The position numbers were made by a program, and so were the translations under genes. The notes under the pieces were generated by a model. It worked only from the letters and a program-made list of their open reading frames with translations. It did not search any database and was not told the DNA's origin. Shown here piece after piece: positions 39,601-51,660 of a stretch of DNA of 64,000 bases. Source of the DNA: Viscum album (lineage: Eukaryota; Streptophyta; Magnoliopsida; Santalales; Viscaceae); NCBI GenBank assembly GCA_963277665.1, contig OY728143.1, forward strand, positions 539,992,394 to 540,056,393, read 5' to 3'. Each line of letters opens with the position of its first letter. Positions within the stretch are counted from its first letter, which is position 1.

Positions 39601-42600
39601 TGTAAAAATTAAATGTGCCTTTAAACCTGAGGAAATGTCATGCACTTAATTTATTTTGAAATATTTCCATACAACCAATCAGATAATTAATATAATTTAT
39701 ATTCATTATTTTTGATATTTTTTTATTTAACATCATTCTATCTATCTCTTCCATGTGGTTTATTTGAATGATTCTTATGGTATCATATTTGTATCTCTAT
39801 TATCCTTCTTTGAGGAATGATTTGATATTATAAAAAAAACACTCAATTTTTTGTGCATCTACTACCTCGATAATAGATAAGATCACTAATTATTATTGAA
39901 CATGTAATCTTAACATCCATTAATCATCTACCTGTTGTTAGATATAATTGATGTACTTAATGAAATATAATATAACACTATTAGTCCATCATATTTTAGA
40001 GTTATAATATTTCTCTTTGAGTTTAAGATTTAATTTCATAAGGTAATCCATAAATATATACTAGGTGAAAAATTTTATTGGAATAATGTTTACTGTTTAA
40101 TTCAAATAACATTTTACCATATAACCTTATTTAGAAAAATTTACATCCATTTAATTGATTGTTCCTCCCCTTTTTATAAAATTTCCCTTCCTTTTAATGT
40201 TCACTATTTTAAATGAAAACACAATTATAGTTTATCTCATGTGAAAAATATATCACCATTCACCAATTTTGTAATTAATGTTTTATTATACTTTTTACTA
40301 TGTGATATTTTTGAAAATTGTGTTTAAAAACATAGAAATGAATAATTCATATATAACTCGTGATTTGTTGGTTACACATTCTCTCTTATTTATCCTTTTT
40401 ATGAACTATTATTAACAAGTAACTATTTTAATTTAAATATATGTATATTAAATATATATAATGTAAAATATACTTTTCATTTATTTGTTTTCACCTATCT
40501 TGGTTCCCATAAATATAACAACTTTTATGTAATCATGTTCTAAGTGAACATTCGTATTTCTTGTCTCATGTCGAACATTATCCCACTAATTTTATTATAA
40601 TCGCTAATTTTTTAAAATAAATTTTTAATTATAGATAATAAGATTAGTATTATTATGGATTTATGAAAAATAATAAGTTATTTAATTCTTAAAAAAAAAT
40701 TTCATATTTCATAAACTATTACCAATGAAATATTTTTTCTTCATTATTCTCATTGAAAATTATCATATGAAATATATATTCTAATTAAATGATCTTGACC
40801 AATTTTCCATTTACAAATATGGATATAAGAATCAATTAAGTAATTATTATCTATATAATCCTTAGGATATACACTCCGATTATGAGTGGAATCCGAATTA
40901 TTTGACTGACTTATTTATTTTGGATGTGGCTATGCTTTTTGATATATGTATGCCTTATTTTCCAATTTTTGTATTCATATATATTATCTTCAATATTTTA
41001 TGTCTGCAAATTAATTATAACTCTCTTCAATTATTCTATTAAATATTTATATATAATGAGATGTTATGATACTTGTTAAATAGTGAAACTAATCAAGTAT
41101 AAGACATTGTTCACATTTTGAGGAGGGCCATACGAGGGTCCCTTGACTTATGTGAATGAAATCAGTTTTTATGTTGTTCAGTCATTTTAATTATAATATT
41201 AAAAAATTCTAATGTTATATATCCATTTTTATAGTCTCCATCTTTATTATATAAGGTAATTCCACATGACTCTAATGTTATGAATTAATAAAATATTTAT
41301 TCCCTTATATTGATTTCTACCTAAACCATTTACATATTTATTTATCCCAGGATATATTTAGTAGTATTAAATTTTTATTTTTCTTTTTTAACATAATCAC
41401 TAATTATAAATAAGGATGACTTTTTATATTTGTGATATTGTATTTGTAAGACTAGTCTTATAATGACACTATATTCAATAATACTCCTTGTTTTTATGGT
41501 AAATGTATGTTATGAATTAAGATATGATATGGATTTAAGAATTGGGTATCCGTAATAAATATATAATATTTCATTTGGGTTGTGGTCACACTATATAAAT
41601 GATAATATGTTCAATATGACAACATATCTCAAGAAATTGAAATCAATATGACATTTTTTCTATAGTTCAATAATTTACTGAATTTGATATAAACTATTGA
41701 ATTTTATAAATAATATTCTTAATTACTCATTTATTAAACTCATTAAAATAAATAACCCTAATGAAAAATTTAATATAATCAATCATTATACATTACATAT
41801 TAATATTTGACCAATTTTCGTTATTCTATGTTGTATTTCTTATTGTTTTTCACATATTTGGTAAGGGCGATGTCAAACTCAATTAATTGATATAATTATC
41901 ATCATTACAATATTATAAAACATATTGGTAGATATTTTTTTAAAATTTATATATACCAATATTTATTTTGTGGGTTCTATGGGCATCATTAGATAAAATG
42001 ATATCCATGATGAACTTGTTTCAGGTAATTTACTAAATTCAACATATTTCATCACAATGACAATAACCATTCGTGTAATTATTTATGAACCCTATAAGCT
42101 CTATATATAAATAATTTATATGAAATATATTCATCAAATATATTATTAACCACCCCTGTATGGTATTGATGATAAATTAAATATATCGTTCCCTGGGGGT
42201 GGATGTCTAAGCATTAACAAAGAAAATGTTTTAATTTTCTATAGATTAAGGGGATATTATAATATAGTTTATCATTTATGGATCATAAATTTTATTATAT
42301 GTATCATATTTAATTATTTATTAATCATTTATAACTATATTTTTTAGGTTTTTGTTAAAAATAAAATATTTTTTTACGGAGGTGGTAGTATACTCGTACA
42401 CATGTATGATATTTTTATATTTCTATATAAATTAGAGGAAGGTAGAAACTTATTTTCCCATAATAATAATAAAATTTATGAATAAAAAATGCATTCTTAT
42501 GTTATTAATATATGATGGAACTTTTATTTTTTATTAGTTGAGAATGACATAAAAAAGATGAGTTATTTATTAATTTTTACATGAATCCTTGGAATAACAA

Positions 42601-45600
42601 CATTATAAAATAGATTATTTTATTAGGGGTTATATTTTCGGGATAAATTAACCTATAGTATTTATATATTTGTTTCAAGGATGGATGTAGATATATTTTT
42701 GATAAGAAATTGAAATTTTATTGTGACAAGAAGTGCGATGGTAAATGTCTCCTTTATGTAGTGATGAGATTTTCATTTTGGTAGATATAGGTGTTCTTTT
42801 GAAGGAATGTGGCATGAAAAGTGACCAATAACAGAGAGTGGTGTATTGATTTTTTTCAAAACCATTCACCACATGAGATAATTTCAAAAAAATTAGTGAA
42901 TTTTCATTCTGAAGGATTTCATTAATAAAATTATCTATACAAAGATCACTCTTTTTTTAACCGTAGTAACATATTTTTACAAATAACAATGAAATTAATC
43001 ATATTAGATAATTTGGGTATCCAGATTCAATGTATTAATACAATGTTATTTACTTTTATTTTTAAAATTTATATTAATTTTTTCAAAATTAAAACATTTA
43101 TTAAAAATAAAAAACTATTTCTTTTAAAAATATTAATTACACTCCAATACATTATATAGTATTTTATAAATTAAACACAATATTTCTAATTTAGAGTTTT
43201 ATTTAATTAATAAATATTCAATTATGAATAATATATCATTAAAATTTAGTCCCCTATTTTAAACTAATGATGCCATAAAACTCATGATAATTATAAAAAT
43301 TTATTTTTTGTAAAACTCACATAAATGTCTCTCATTTCATAAAAAAAAATAACAAAATTCCTAATGTAATATCTTCGTTAATAATAAAAATATGATGTTG
43401 AAATTTTAAAATTAAAATTTTAATCTATAGGATTTAATTGCTAATATAAAATATAATATATAATCTGGAATTATATTTATTGGAATTTAACATTTTAAAT
43501 TTTGACTATTCATGTTTTCATTTCCAATAAATTACTTATTAAACTTATATTAATATTGATTTAATATGGAAAATAAATTGGTCATAATTTTATTATAATA
43601 AATTTATTTAAATGACATATATATAGTGAGAACATAAAATACAAATTAAAAATAAATTATTTTTATAAATAAAATAATATTATTGTTTTTATTTTCATTA
43701 CGAATTTAATTTCATTACTGCATTGATCTTAAAAGAATATATTATTATTAATTTTAAATATATTTAAAAATGATTTTACCTTAATTTATAAAAATATTAT
43801 TAAATGTTACTAAGTATTTGTTATATTATTTTTATTAAAATGTGTCATGGTTAATCTTGGTTTCTTGTTTCATATGAATAATTTTATTAATAGTAGTATT
43901 TATTTAAAGGACAATTACATATTTAAAACATATGTTATTAAATTATCACCCTTTTTTGAAATAAAACCTTTAATATTTTATTACAGAATTAAAATTATCA
44001 CGACATAGATATAATCCCAAAGGTAGGATTAGATTGATCAGTAATTTTAATGTATCTCAAATGAATCATAGTAATTCATTATTAAAATTTTCTAAATCCA
44101 TGTATATACGACTATAATACATAGAATGGGTTTCCAATATCTCAACCATGATAGATGATAAATATTTTCTACAGAAGTATAAATAACATTATTTTATTAT
44201 TTTCAATGGATGTAAAATTATATTACCACTAAGATAAAAAACATAAGAAAATATAATTACATTCATTCATCCCATTATATAGTTTTAATTTTACCATTCC
44301 TTCATTATTTATATATTATTTCATCATATAATCATGTTATATTGATTATTATGTGTAATTATGATAAAATATTCACGAATCCTAAAAACAATTAAACATA
44401 AGATCAAAAAATATTGACAGGTTATTTATTATAACTCGATCCATTTAATGAAAATCAAATGGATAGAACATATTAATTGAATATTAAATTTGAATTCAAC
44501 CTTATGTGGATAAGTAATATAATAATTTATTACATATAAAATAATAAATTATAATATAATCACCCAACTCATTCATTAAATATCAAAAACCTAAAACTCA
44601 TGAAAAAGTATTTGACAAAATTAAAAAAATCGAATGAATAAATCAATTTCAAAAAGAAGTATAAAAAACCAATTTGATACGATCATATTTCTTCAATTTT
44701 TATTGATTGAAAACTTCATTAATACAATGTTAGAGGGTCTCTTAATATTCTCACTAAATATAAAATATTTTCTAAAACCAAATTAAATTAAATTTAATAT
44801 AACAATGATTTTATGATATTGTTACTTTTTTTCACAACATTAATAAATTTAAATTCATCCAAAGTAATTATATATTCTTATCCATACACATTATGGATTT
44901 TACGAGGTTTATATTCATGAAACATGGAGAATTTGTTTACATAATTTGAAATATTATTATAATTGAATCACTAAATATTAGTGTCATATTTATTTCACTA
45001 ACATTAATGATATTGTTAGACCTTATTAACACACATGTAGAAAACATACATTCCATTTTAGAAATAATTGGGTTTTTTACCACAATTGTAACATGTTGTA
45101 CATCCCACTATTCCCTTTATCTCATCTATCACATTTATTTTTCCATTGTTATCATTTTTTCTATACATGTTTAATTTTTTATTTAATATATGATACATTT
45201 AGAATTTTTTCCAAATATTGATAAAAAAATTTATAATAGAATCATATGATAAAAAATTGACATTCCAGTTCCCTATGGAAGAACAATTTAAACAAATTAT
45301 TATAAGGATCAATCATACATTACATATTATGTTTATATCTAACATTATGCCTGGATAATATTGTAATATTAGCCTCATACCAAACAAAACATTCCCCTAC
45401 TACAATATTAAATTAAATTTTTAACTACTCATTTCAACCCATTTATCTCGAGGACATAATTTCTAAAATAATTTCAGCTTAATGTTTTCTCATTAAATAC
45501 TGTCTATCTCCTCCACATTAAAAGTATTTTTAACTAATTTTAAAATTTTATCATTATCCACCTTAAATGATAATCTGAAGTTGTAAATTCACCTCCTTCA

Positions 45601-46276
45601 TTCCTTATAAATGTGAGATATATCATATATTGTAATGCGATCCATTATTTAGCTACAAAGGGGTCAGTGGTCCTCTTGAATTATCAATGTTATTAAAGAA
45701 ATAATGAATCAAAAATTGTTCCATCAAATTTATGATTAATAGGTTTCTTCACACAAGGAATGTAATTTATCATAAGAGCTGTCAATGACCCTAATACAAA
45801 AATTATATTCTCATTTTCAACAGTTGTACCATGGAATTTATCGAAAAGGAAATCAACATAAAAAAATTGGTCATTGATAAGTTTTCAATATTATTTATAT
45901 GGAACCATCTATAAATAATGTAATATATATAATTAGTTAACAATGATAATAATGAACATTAAATAATACAATATAATTTCCAAAATTGTAACCTATTAAT
46001 ATATATTATTATTTTCAATATAAAATCTGTATATCATATGATTAGTGTCTTTGTGAATATATTTTCCTAATATTAAACCATTAAAATCATTTATAATGGT
46101 TCATAAATAGCATATAGATTATCGAAATATAATAACATTTGATTATAAAACAATGCATGTAGATATGAATATTTTTCATGAACTATGTGATGATAATTTT
46201 AATAACCAACAGGCCTTTTAAGGTTATTATCCCTATGTGCATCTATTTTAAAAAGTTTATCGCATTAATTATGTAA
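33622..46276. other. Long AT-rich region without recognisable genes or elements
   Basis: This stretch consists largely of A/T-only words, especially 36,300-38,600 and 43,000-44,600. Open frames of 60-70 codons at about 37.8, 39.4 and 42.7 kb have low-complexity translations and no family motifs. A phrase near 33,757 (S-H-D-G-R-G-F-E-Q-F) weakly resembles an integrase core motif but is out of place. It may be older retroelement DNA decayed beyond recognition by eye. Confidence 0.6.
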
Positions 46277-48991
46277 TGTCTCAGATTTTCATGTGTATTA
46301 TTTCAAATATTATATGAAGTTATTTTCAATCTAGAAGTTGGGAGGACATTCAATTACCAGGCTCTGTGAGCCCAAAATAAATATTTAAAACATATTAAAC
46401 TATAAATAGCACGTCTGAGAGGTTTTCAAAAAAGAGTGGAATAACATCTAAAAGGATTCTCAGATGAGAAATATGGGGGAACCGTTGTGTTCAGAGTAGA
46501 AACATTACCATAAATGAGGCATAATATTAACTAGTGTAGCTAAGCTGTGAAATGTATTTTTTAGGAATAATGGGAATAAAATAATTTCAATAAAAATATG
46601 TTATTTAATGTATCAGTGTTTTCTACTTTAAAATAATATATATGCATAAATCCCCGGGATAGCAACACAACCATTGAAATGTTGGAGTGTTTTTAGATAG
46701 ATTTGGGTGGATTTTCCCATGGAGAATGATGGATAGATCATGGATCGATGATCAGTGTTTGAACAAATCAAATGATATCATCAAAAATCATAGATCAACA
46801 TTATTCATCATCGTAATTTAAAACCAATTAGGTTGAGAGGTATTATCATTGTTGGTTTTCCTTTTTCATTATAATTGATGATGGTTGAAGATCAATACCT
46901 GAATATATTTATCCGCAGATCGATCCTTGCGAGAGTGGTATTAATTACCAGGGTTTGTTTTTAGGATATTTTTTTAAATTATTCTTCGTTAACCATATTA
47001 TAATAATGAATCAAGGCCAAAATGAGAAAATTAAAACATACACTCTTTGGTCATCCTTGTGAATTTATTCTATCCCTCAGTTTCTGGCATTCATCATGCA
47101 TTTTTTTAACATTGAAACCCCTATGAAAATTCTCTATCATTGCCCCCATTTCATATTGAAACTCTATGTATTTTTGGAGTAAAATTAAGTATAAAAATTT
47201 TATGGTTTGATTGCTATATAATGATGTGATATGTTCAAGACGGTGTCACATAGAGGTGATGAAAACGACACACAGTGGTGGCTAGGTCAGCAGCTCTGGT
47301 CAGTCTAGTCGAGTGGCAGTGAGGGTCCAGGGGGTTGATCTAAGAAGACGATGGAGGGGTTTTGCAATATGGTAGGGGTAGGATTTTGTGGCGACGGTGG
47401 GTATAAAATGTGGTTGGAGGCAATAGACTGGGGTCTCGCAGTAGTGGTGAGGCAATAGGTAGGTAGAACATGTGTAGATGTGGTGGGCCAACCGCATGGG
47501 ATGTCGGGTGAAATTCCAGAACTAGTGGGAACTCAATCATGGAAAACCATTTTCAAAATGTGAGCTAGTCCACATACATGTATGCTAGGTCGAGCTCATA
47601 GGATCGGGTCAAGTCCAGAGGGTCGGGTCAGACCTAGACAAGACCTGGTTGGGACCATTTCAATAAAACATATATAATTATCAATAGGAGAATCTGATTG
47701 ATGCATTGTCAATGAAGTATAGAACCTAGAGATGATGCAGTACTTATGAGAATAATAATGGGGATAAACGTCGATATATTTCAAATTACATGGAACTTTT
47801 ACATGAGAATTACCAGGGGAAATGTTCTATGGAGGGTGTGACCACTACTCACCGTGAAGCCTCACTTTTCCACGTGAATTGAATCATTCATCCACCATAT
47901 GATAGATGATTTTGGATAGGGTTCATTCATTTTCTCATTTTTCTGAAGGTTTATTGGTATCATTTCAAACACACAAGAGTATGATCCCTTGAGCTGTATT
48001 TATATGATGTGGTTGTTGGAATCCCCTGATAGTCCTTGAGTGGATCCTCCATTCCTTCTCCATTCTCTAGGTAGAGTCTTCAGTATTGACATGACTGACT
48101 TCATCGGGCATAGATCCTCTACATAGTGGGTGAATCCAAATTAAGTTGTCAGTATAACCACATGGCCCTATCTATGATCCACATTTGATGTATCATATAT
48201 CTTATAAATATATATAATGTATCTCTCTCACTATATATTCCCAATGAACATTACTTCTTGGACATATGTCATTTGTGCTTATAGACTCAAGATTCTGTTC
48301 TCCCATTTCTGTTCTTCATGGAATATTTCAACCGAATACCTACAGTTTATATGTAGTAGTTATGACTTACCCTGGACTTTGTGGTATGGTTTTAGTATAT
48401 CTAGAAATTCTTGTTTTAGGATGTATACATATAATGTCCTAGAGATGATTATATATTTCCTTTCTAAATTTCAATATCATTTAGGGGTGTGGTGAAAATT
48501 ATTCTTATTCTCACCCCTGCGTGAGCTTTTCTTACATTCATCTTGTATTGTGTACATGCGTGACCTTTTGATGGAGTATAGGGATAACATGGAACATATG
48601 GAGCCTCGTTAGATCAGAAAGACCATGGTGTTCTTACAGATTTAGAAATTTGACCCACTACTTTGCAATTAGGTTGGGTTTTTGTGTAGATAAATATCAT
48701 GAACATGTTTATAAATATCTTTTATGGGGATTTTATTCTAGGAATTTTTACTGTCAAGCACATTCATTGTAGTACTCTAGATATGTGTTATTATGGTTTA
48801 TATTACTAGTAAATGTACTATTTTTACATTTCATCAATTGTAGTTTTGGTGAGGTGTGCATGCATACCGGTACTAAGTAATGGCTTCTCATATTAGTGAT
48901 ATTCCAACTCGGTGATAGTCTGCATACCATATACTATTTAACGTGGGTTTGGGGAGTCTTTGAACGATTCCATGTTGGACTAGTCCCGATA
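46277..48991 (+). repeat. Element C 5' LTR
   Basis: It starts TGTCTCAG, matching TGTCCCCT at 51,661, and stays collinear with the 3' LTR. Matches include 'gggtttgtttttaggata' near 46,951 with 'gggtttgtttttcagaag' near 52,321, 'gtattgacatgactgac' near 48,082 with 'gtattgacataaccaac' near 53,589, and 'gtggtatggttttagtatat' near 48,380 with 'gtggtatggttatagtatat' near 53,886. It ends just before the primer site. A GC-rich, GGGTC-rich block occurs at 47,230-47,660. Frames at about 47.3-47.8 and 48.2-48.5 kb are LTR sequence and not genes. Confidence 0.82.
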
Positions 48992-48994
48992 GAG

Positions 48995-49014
48995 TGGTAT
49001 CATAAGAGGTAGAC
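48995..49014 (+). other. Element C primer-binding site
   Basis: The sequence tggtatcataagaggtagac has its first eight bases identical to the plant initiator tRNA-Met primer site. It sets the right end of the 5' LTR at about 48,991. Confidence 0.75.
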
Positions 49015-49592
49015 TAGACTATAGTATTGATCTATTGTGAGATGCATTTGTGGAAACATTGTTATGTATATTGAGTTCACCATTTAGGATCGGGATTCCC
49101 GTTTCTGTGTGGAAGTCGACATATATATACAATGGGACCCTGATTACATGATTTTGAGCTCGGTATTTGAAAAAAACGGTTGTATGGAAAATAATTGTAC
49201 AAGAATCATATAAAAATAGGTTGGAATTTCCATTTATTTCTTGAGTCAGCAAAATAGATATATTTATTGAATGTGGTATTTGTTTCTTATAAGATTCCTC
49301 CATGATGCATACAATATATGTTTCAACAGATCAATGATAAGTATGATCCCCTTAGTGATATGGATTTAGTATAAGGTCCAATTCCCCAGATGATACCTCT
49401 AAGTTGTGAACTTGATGTACAGCCACCTGTGGAATGGTGTGTGGTACTTATAATACCAACAGAAGAAGAGTATAGAATGATTGCTCATTATGATATTTAT
49501 AGATATAGATTCCCTATGTTCCATTGATACAATGAATCTCATGTGGTGAATAATAGATTGAAGCAATGTCATTAGTGTTATATCTTGTCTGG

Positions 49593-49998
49593 AAACCACA
49601 TGATCAGATAGTGTTCCTAGTTGTATTCCTTCTTAATGGCATAATGGGGCAATGGATGATTATGTATATATAAACTATTGATGAGGTGACAATATCATAG
49701 ATAGAGTTATAGGTCCTATTATGAGGTGAGTTCTCACCAGTTACACTAAGAGATGTGTGTATATTAGAGATTCAGTAACATAGGTAGGGTGTCATGGTTG
49801 TAGATGGTTAATCATCATTATTCAATAACCACTATAGGTAATCGATAGGTATAGTCTGGGATCATTGATTCAGGGCTCTTACCATTGAGAGAGGTATGAA
49901 TTGAGACATCCGAGATATAATTATACCACTATTAATTCCAACATTGGCTGGGGTTCATTATAAGGCCTTGGTGGTGGAGATAATCCTTCATGAGCAAT
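49593..49998 (+). pseudogene. Element C gag remnant
   Basis: This is a broken Gag capsid region. From 49,593 one frame gives D-Q-I-V-F-L-V-V-F-L-L-N-G-I-M-G-Q-W-M, corresponding to Q-K-V-x-x-A-x-x-x-L-x-G-x-A-x-x-W-W. It continues with G-E-F-S-P-V-T-L-R-D-V (family E-K-Y-F-P-x-x-V-R-D) and I-L-E-I-Q (E-F-L-x-L). From 49,884 the C-terminal part reads I-E-R-G-M-N...D-I-R-D-I-I-I-P, then K-A-L-V-V-E, matching F-x-x-G-L-x-x-x-I-R-x-x-V and R-A-L-x-V-E. A Cys-x-x-Cys at about 49,790 does not fit the zinc-knuckle position. Several stops occur. The first ~580 bases after the primer site are leader or decayed gag N-terminus. Confidence 0.68.
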
Positions 49999-50169
49999 GA
50001 TAGTTGGTGATAGTTAGTAGAGGACAGGTAGGTGAAAATACCTCAGTAGTAGGGAGACGATGTCAGCCTCAGGGATACAGTTGGGAAAGATCATTCAGGT
50101 TGATATGGGTTAAAAATGATGTTGTTATCCATTCCATATGGATATGGGGGATGTTACCTCTAGTTCATG

Positions 50170-51604
50170 GATGTTAAATGTACAATTTTACAGAGAGTCG
50201 AAGAGTAAAAACCTCATGATACTCACTGTGAGACTCTATGTGCTTAGTTCTCCACATGGTAGTCTCTTAATGGATATTTGAATTGTGGGGAGCATATCAA
50301 TAATTAATGAGGCTGCATAGTTATACCATTGGAATTATGGGAGGGTCATATAGTGGAGTTTCACTCATGACCACTGGTGGTACATCTTAGTGTGGTAATT
50401 ATATACCTGAAACTCCAATGTTAGTTTCAGAAATCAGGGTTGAAGGAAGTATTGTTAGAGTCCATTTCTCAATGACTTATGTCCCATTAGGTGAAGCATG
50501 AGCACCATGTCCTAGTGGGTTTTTCTCATCCTCTTGAGGTGGTAGAATATAAGTTCCATGGGATATTGATTGGCTTCATGAAGGGTTTACCGCACACATA
50601 CATGCGACACGATTACATCTAGGAGATCATTGAATGATTCGCCATGTCATCACACTTTCTACCGAGACATGAGTAGAGTTTAGTATTGATATCATGAATC
50701 ATCTATGTGATAGTGATATTTCGACTTCAAAAAGATCCATTGATGAAAGTATTAAATCATGATGTTCGTATGACTATTAGTTGTGGATGGTATTATAGGA
50801 AAAATTTGGGACTCAATTAAGATAGATTAAGGAACATAATCTGTCTATGGATGGCCATAAAGATATGACCATTCATGTTGTGAAGGAAATACTATCGGTC
50901 TAAATATTGGAATCCATTTTTATATGGGAGGATAACGTGCCACAAGTGGAGTTTCCACAAAATCACAAAGACCACTACACCATTGGTATGGAACCATTCG
51001 AGGCTCTGTATCAGCACCCCTATAGTTAAATGTTTGGTTAGACGGAACCATGTGAGTTAGAACACATGATATTAGAGTTTGTGTGATCTACTACTAAGAA
51101 GGTGTAGATCATCCTGGAGCAGACAATGACTACACAGAGCCAACAGAAGCCACATGTCGACTAGATACAGTGACACATGGATTTTGACAAGGGATACTAT
51201 GTATTCCATAATGTCTCAACACAACATGAGTTGATGATATTTGGATACAATGGAATGTTATATCAAATTTGTGTCATCCATTTTCATATACTATGTAGAT
51301 CTGGTGAGGTGAAATAATGCCTAGATCTACCCTTAAAGCTGCACAGTTTACACTATATCTTCCACCTATCACAACTGAAGATGTTTTTCAATGACTAGCC
51401 TCAAGTCATCGACTAGGGAGAGCTACACATAGAGTATGTTTGGACATTTCATGAGTACCTAGTGGATATCGAGGATAAAAAAGAGATGATCATTCATGGG
51501 TGATATATTCCCTTGTTTCATGTCTATTGGTAGTATATGAATCCCCAAAAGGGAACATGGGAGTGGTAGACCCAAATTCATGCGCAGTTCCCACATCTTT
51601 TTAA
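50170..51604 (+). pseudogene. Element C integrase, nearly full length but broken
   Basis: All integrase sections can be followed. The zinc-binding region gives I-S-I-I-N-E-A-A (50,294) and a later W-W pair. V-K-H-E-H-H-V-L-V-G-F (about 50,490) matches V-K-A-E-H-Q-R-P-A-G-L-L. The core gives I-Y-V-I-V-I-F-R-L-Q-K-D-P from 50,701, then S-M-D-G-H-K-D-M-T-I and W-E-D-N-V-P-Q-V-E-F with T-I-G-M-E-P-F-E-A-L-Y (about 50,910-51,005). The C-terminus gives Q-S-Q-Q-K-P-H (51,130), then F-H-L-S-Q-L and finally G-T-W-E-W...Q-F-P-H-L-F. The second catalytic Asp appears changed to Asn (in V-L-N-H-D) and the catalytic Glu to Asp (K-D-M). Many stops and frame changes are present. It follows gag directly, with no protease, RT or RNase H between them. 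Confidence 0.85.
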
Positions 51605-51643
51605 CTAGCATTTTTTTTGGCTTTTTGTGGATCTAAAGTACTA

Positions 51644-51660
51644 TGGAGGGAAGAATTTAT
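51644..51660 (+). other. Element C polypurine tract
   Basis: The purine-rich 'tggagggaagaa' occurs just before the 3' LTR start (TGTCCC), about 40 bases after the end of the integrase frame. This is where the plus-strand primer of gypsy elements sits. The call rests on position and composition. Confidence 0.6.

Noticed and set aside
49785..49800. Cys-x-x-Cys as a gag zinc knuckle in element C
   Set aside because: It precedes the C-terminal gag block at 49,884, while the knuckle should follow it. The required His and last Cys are missing.
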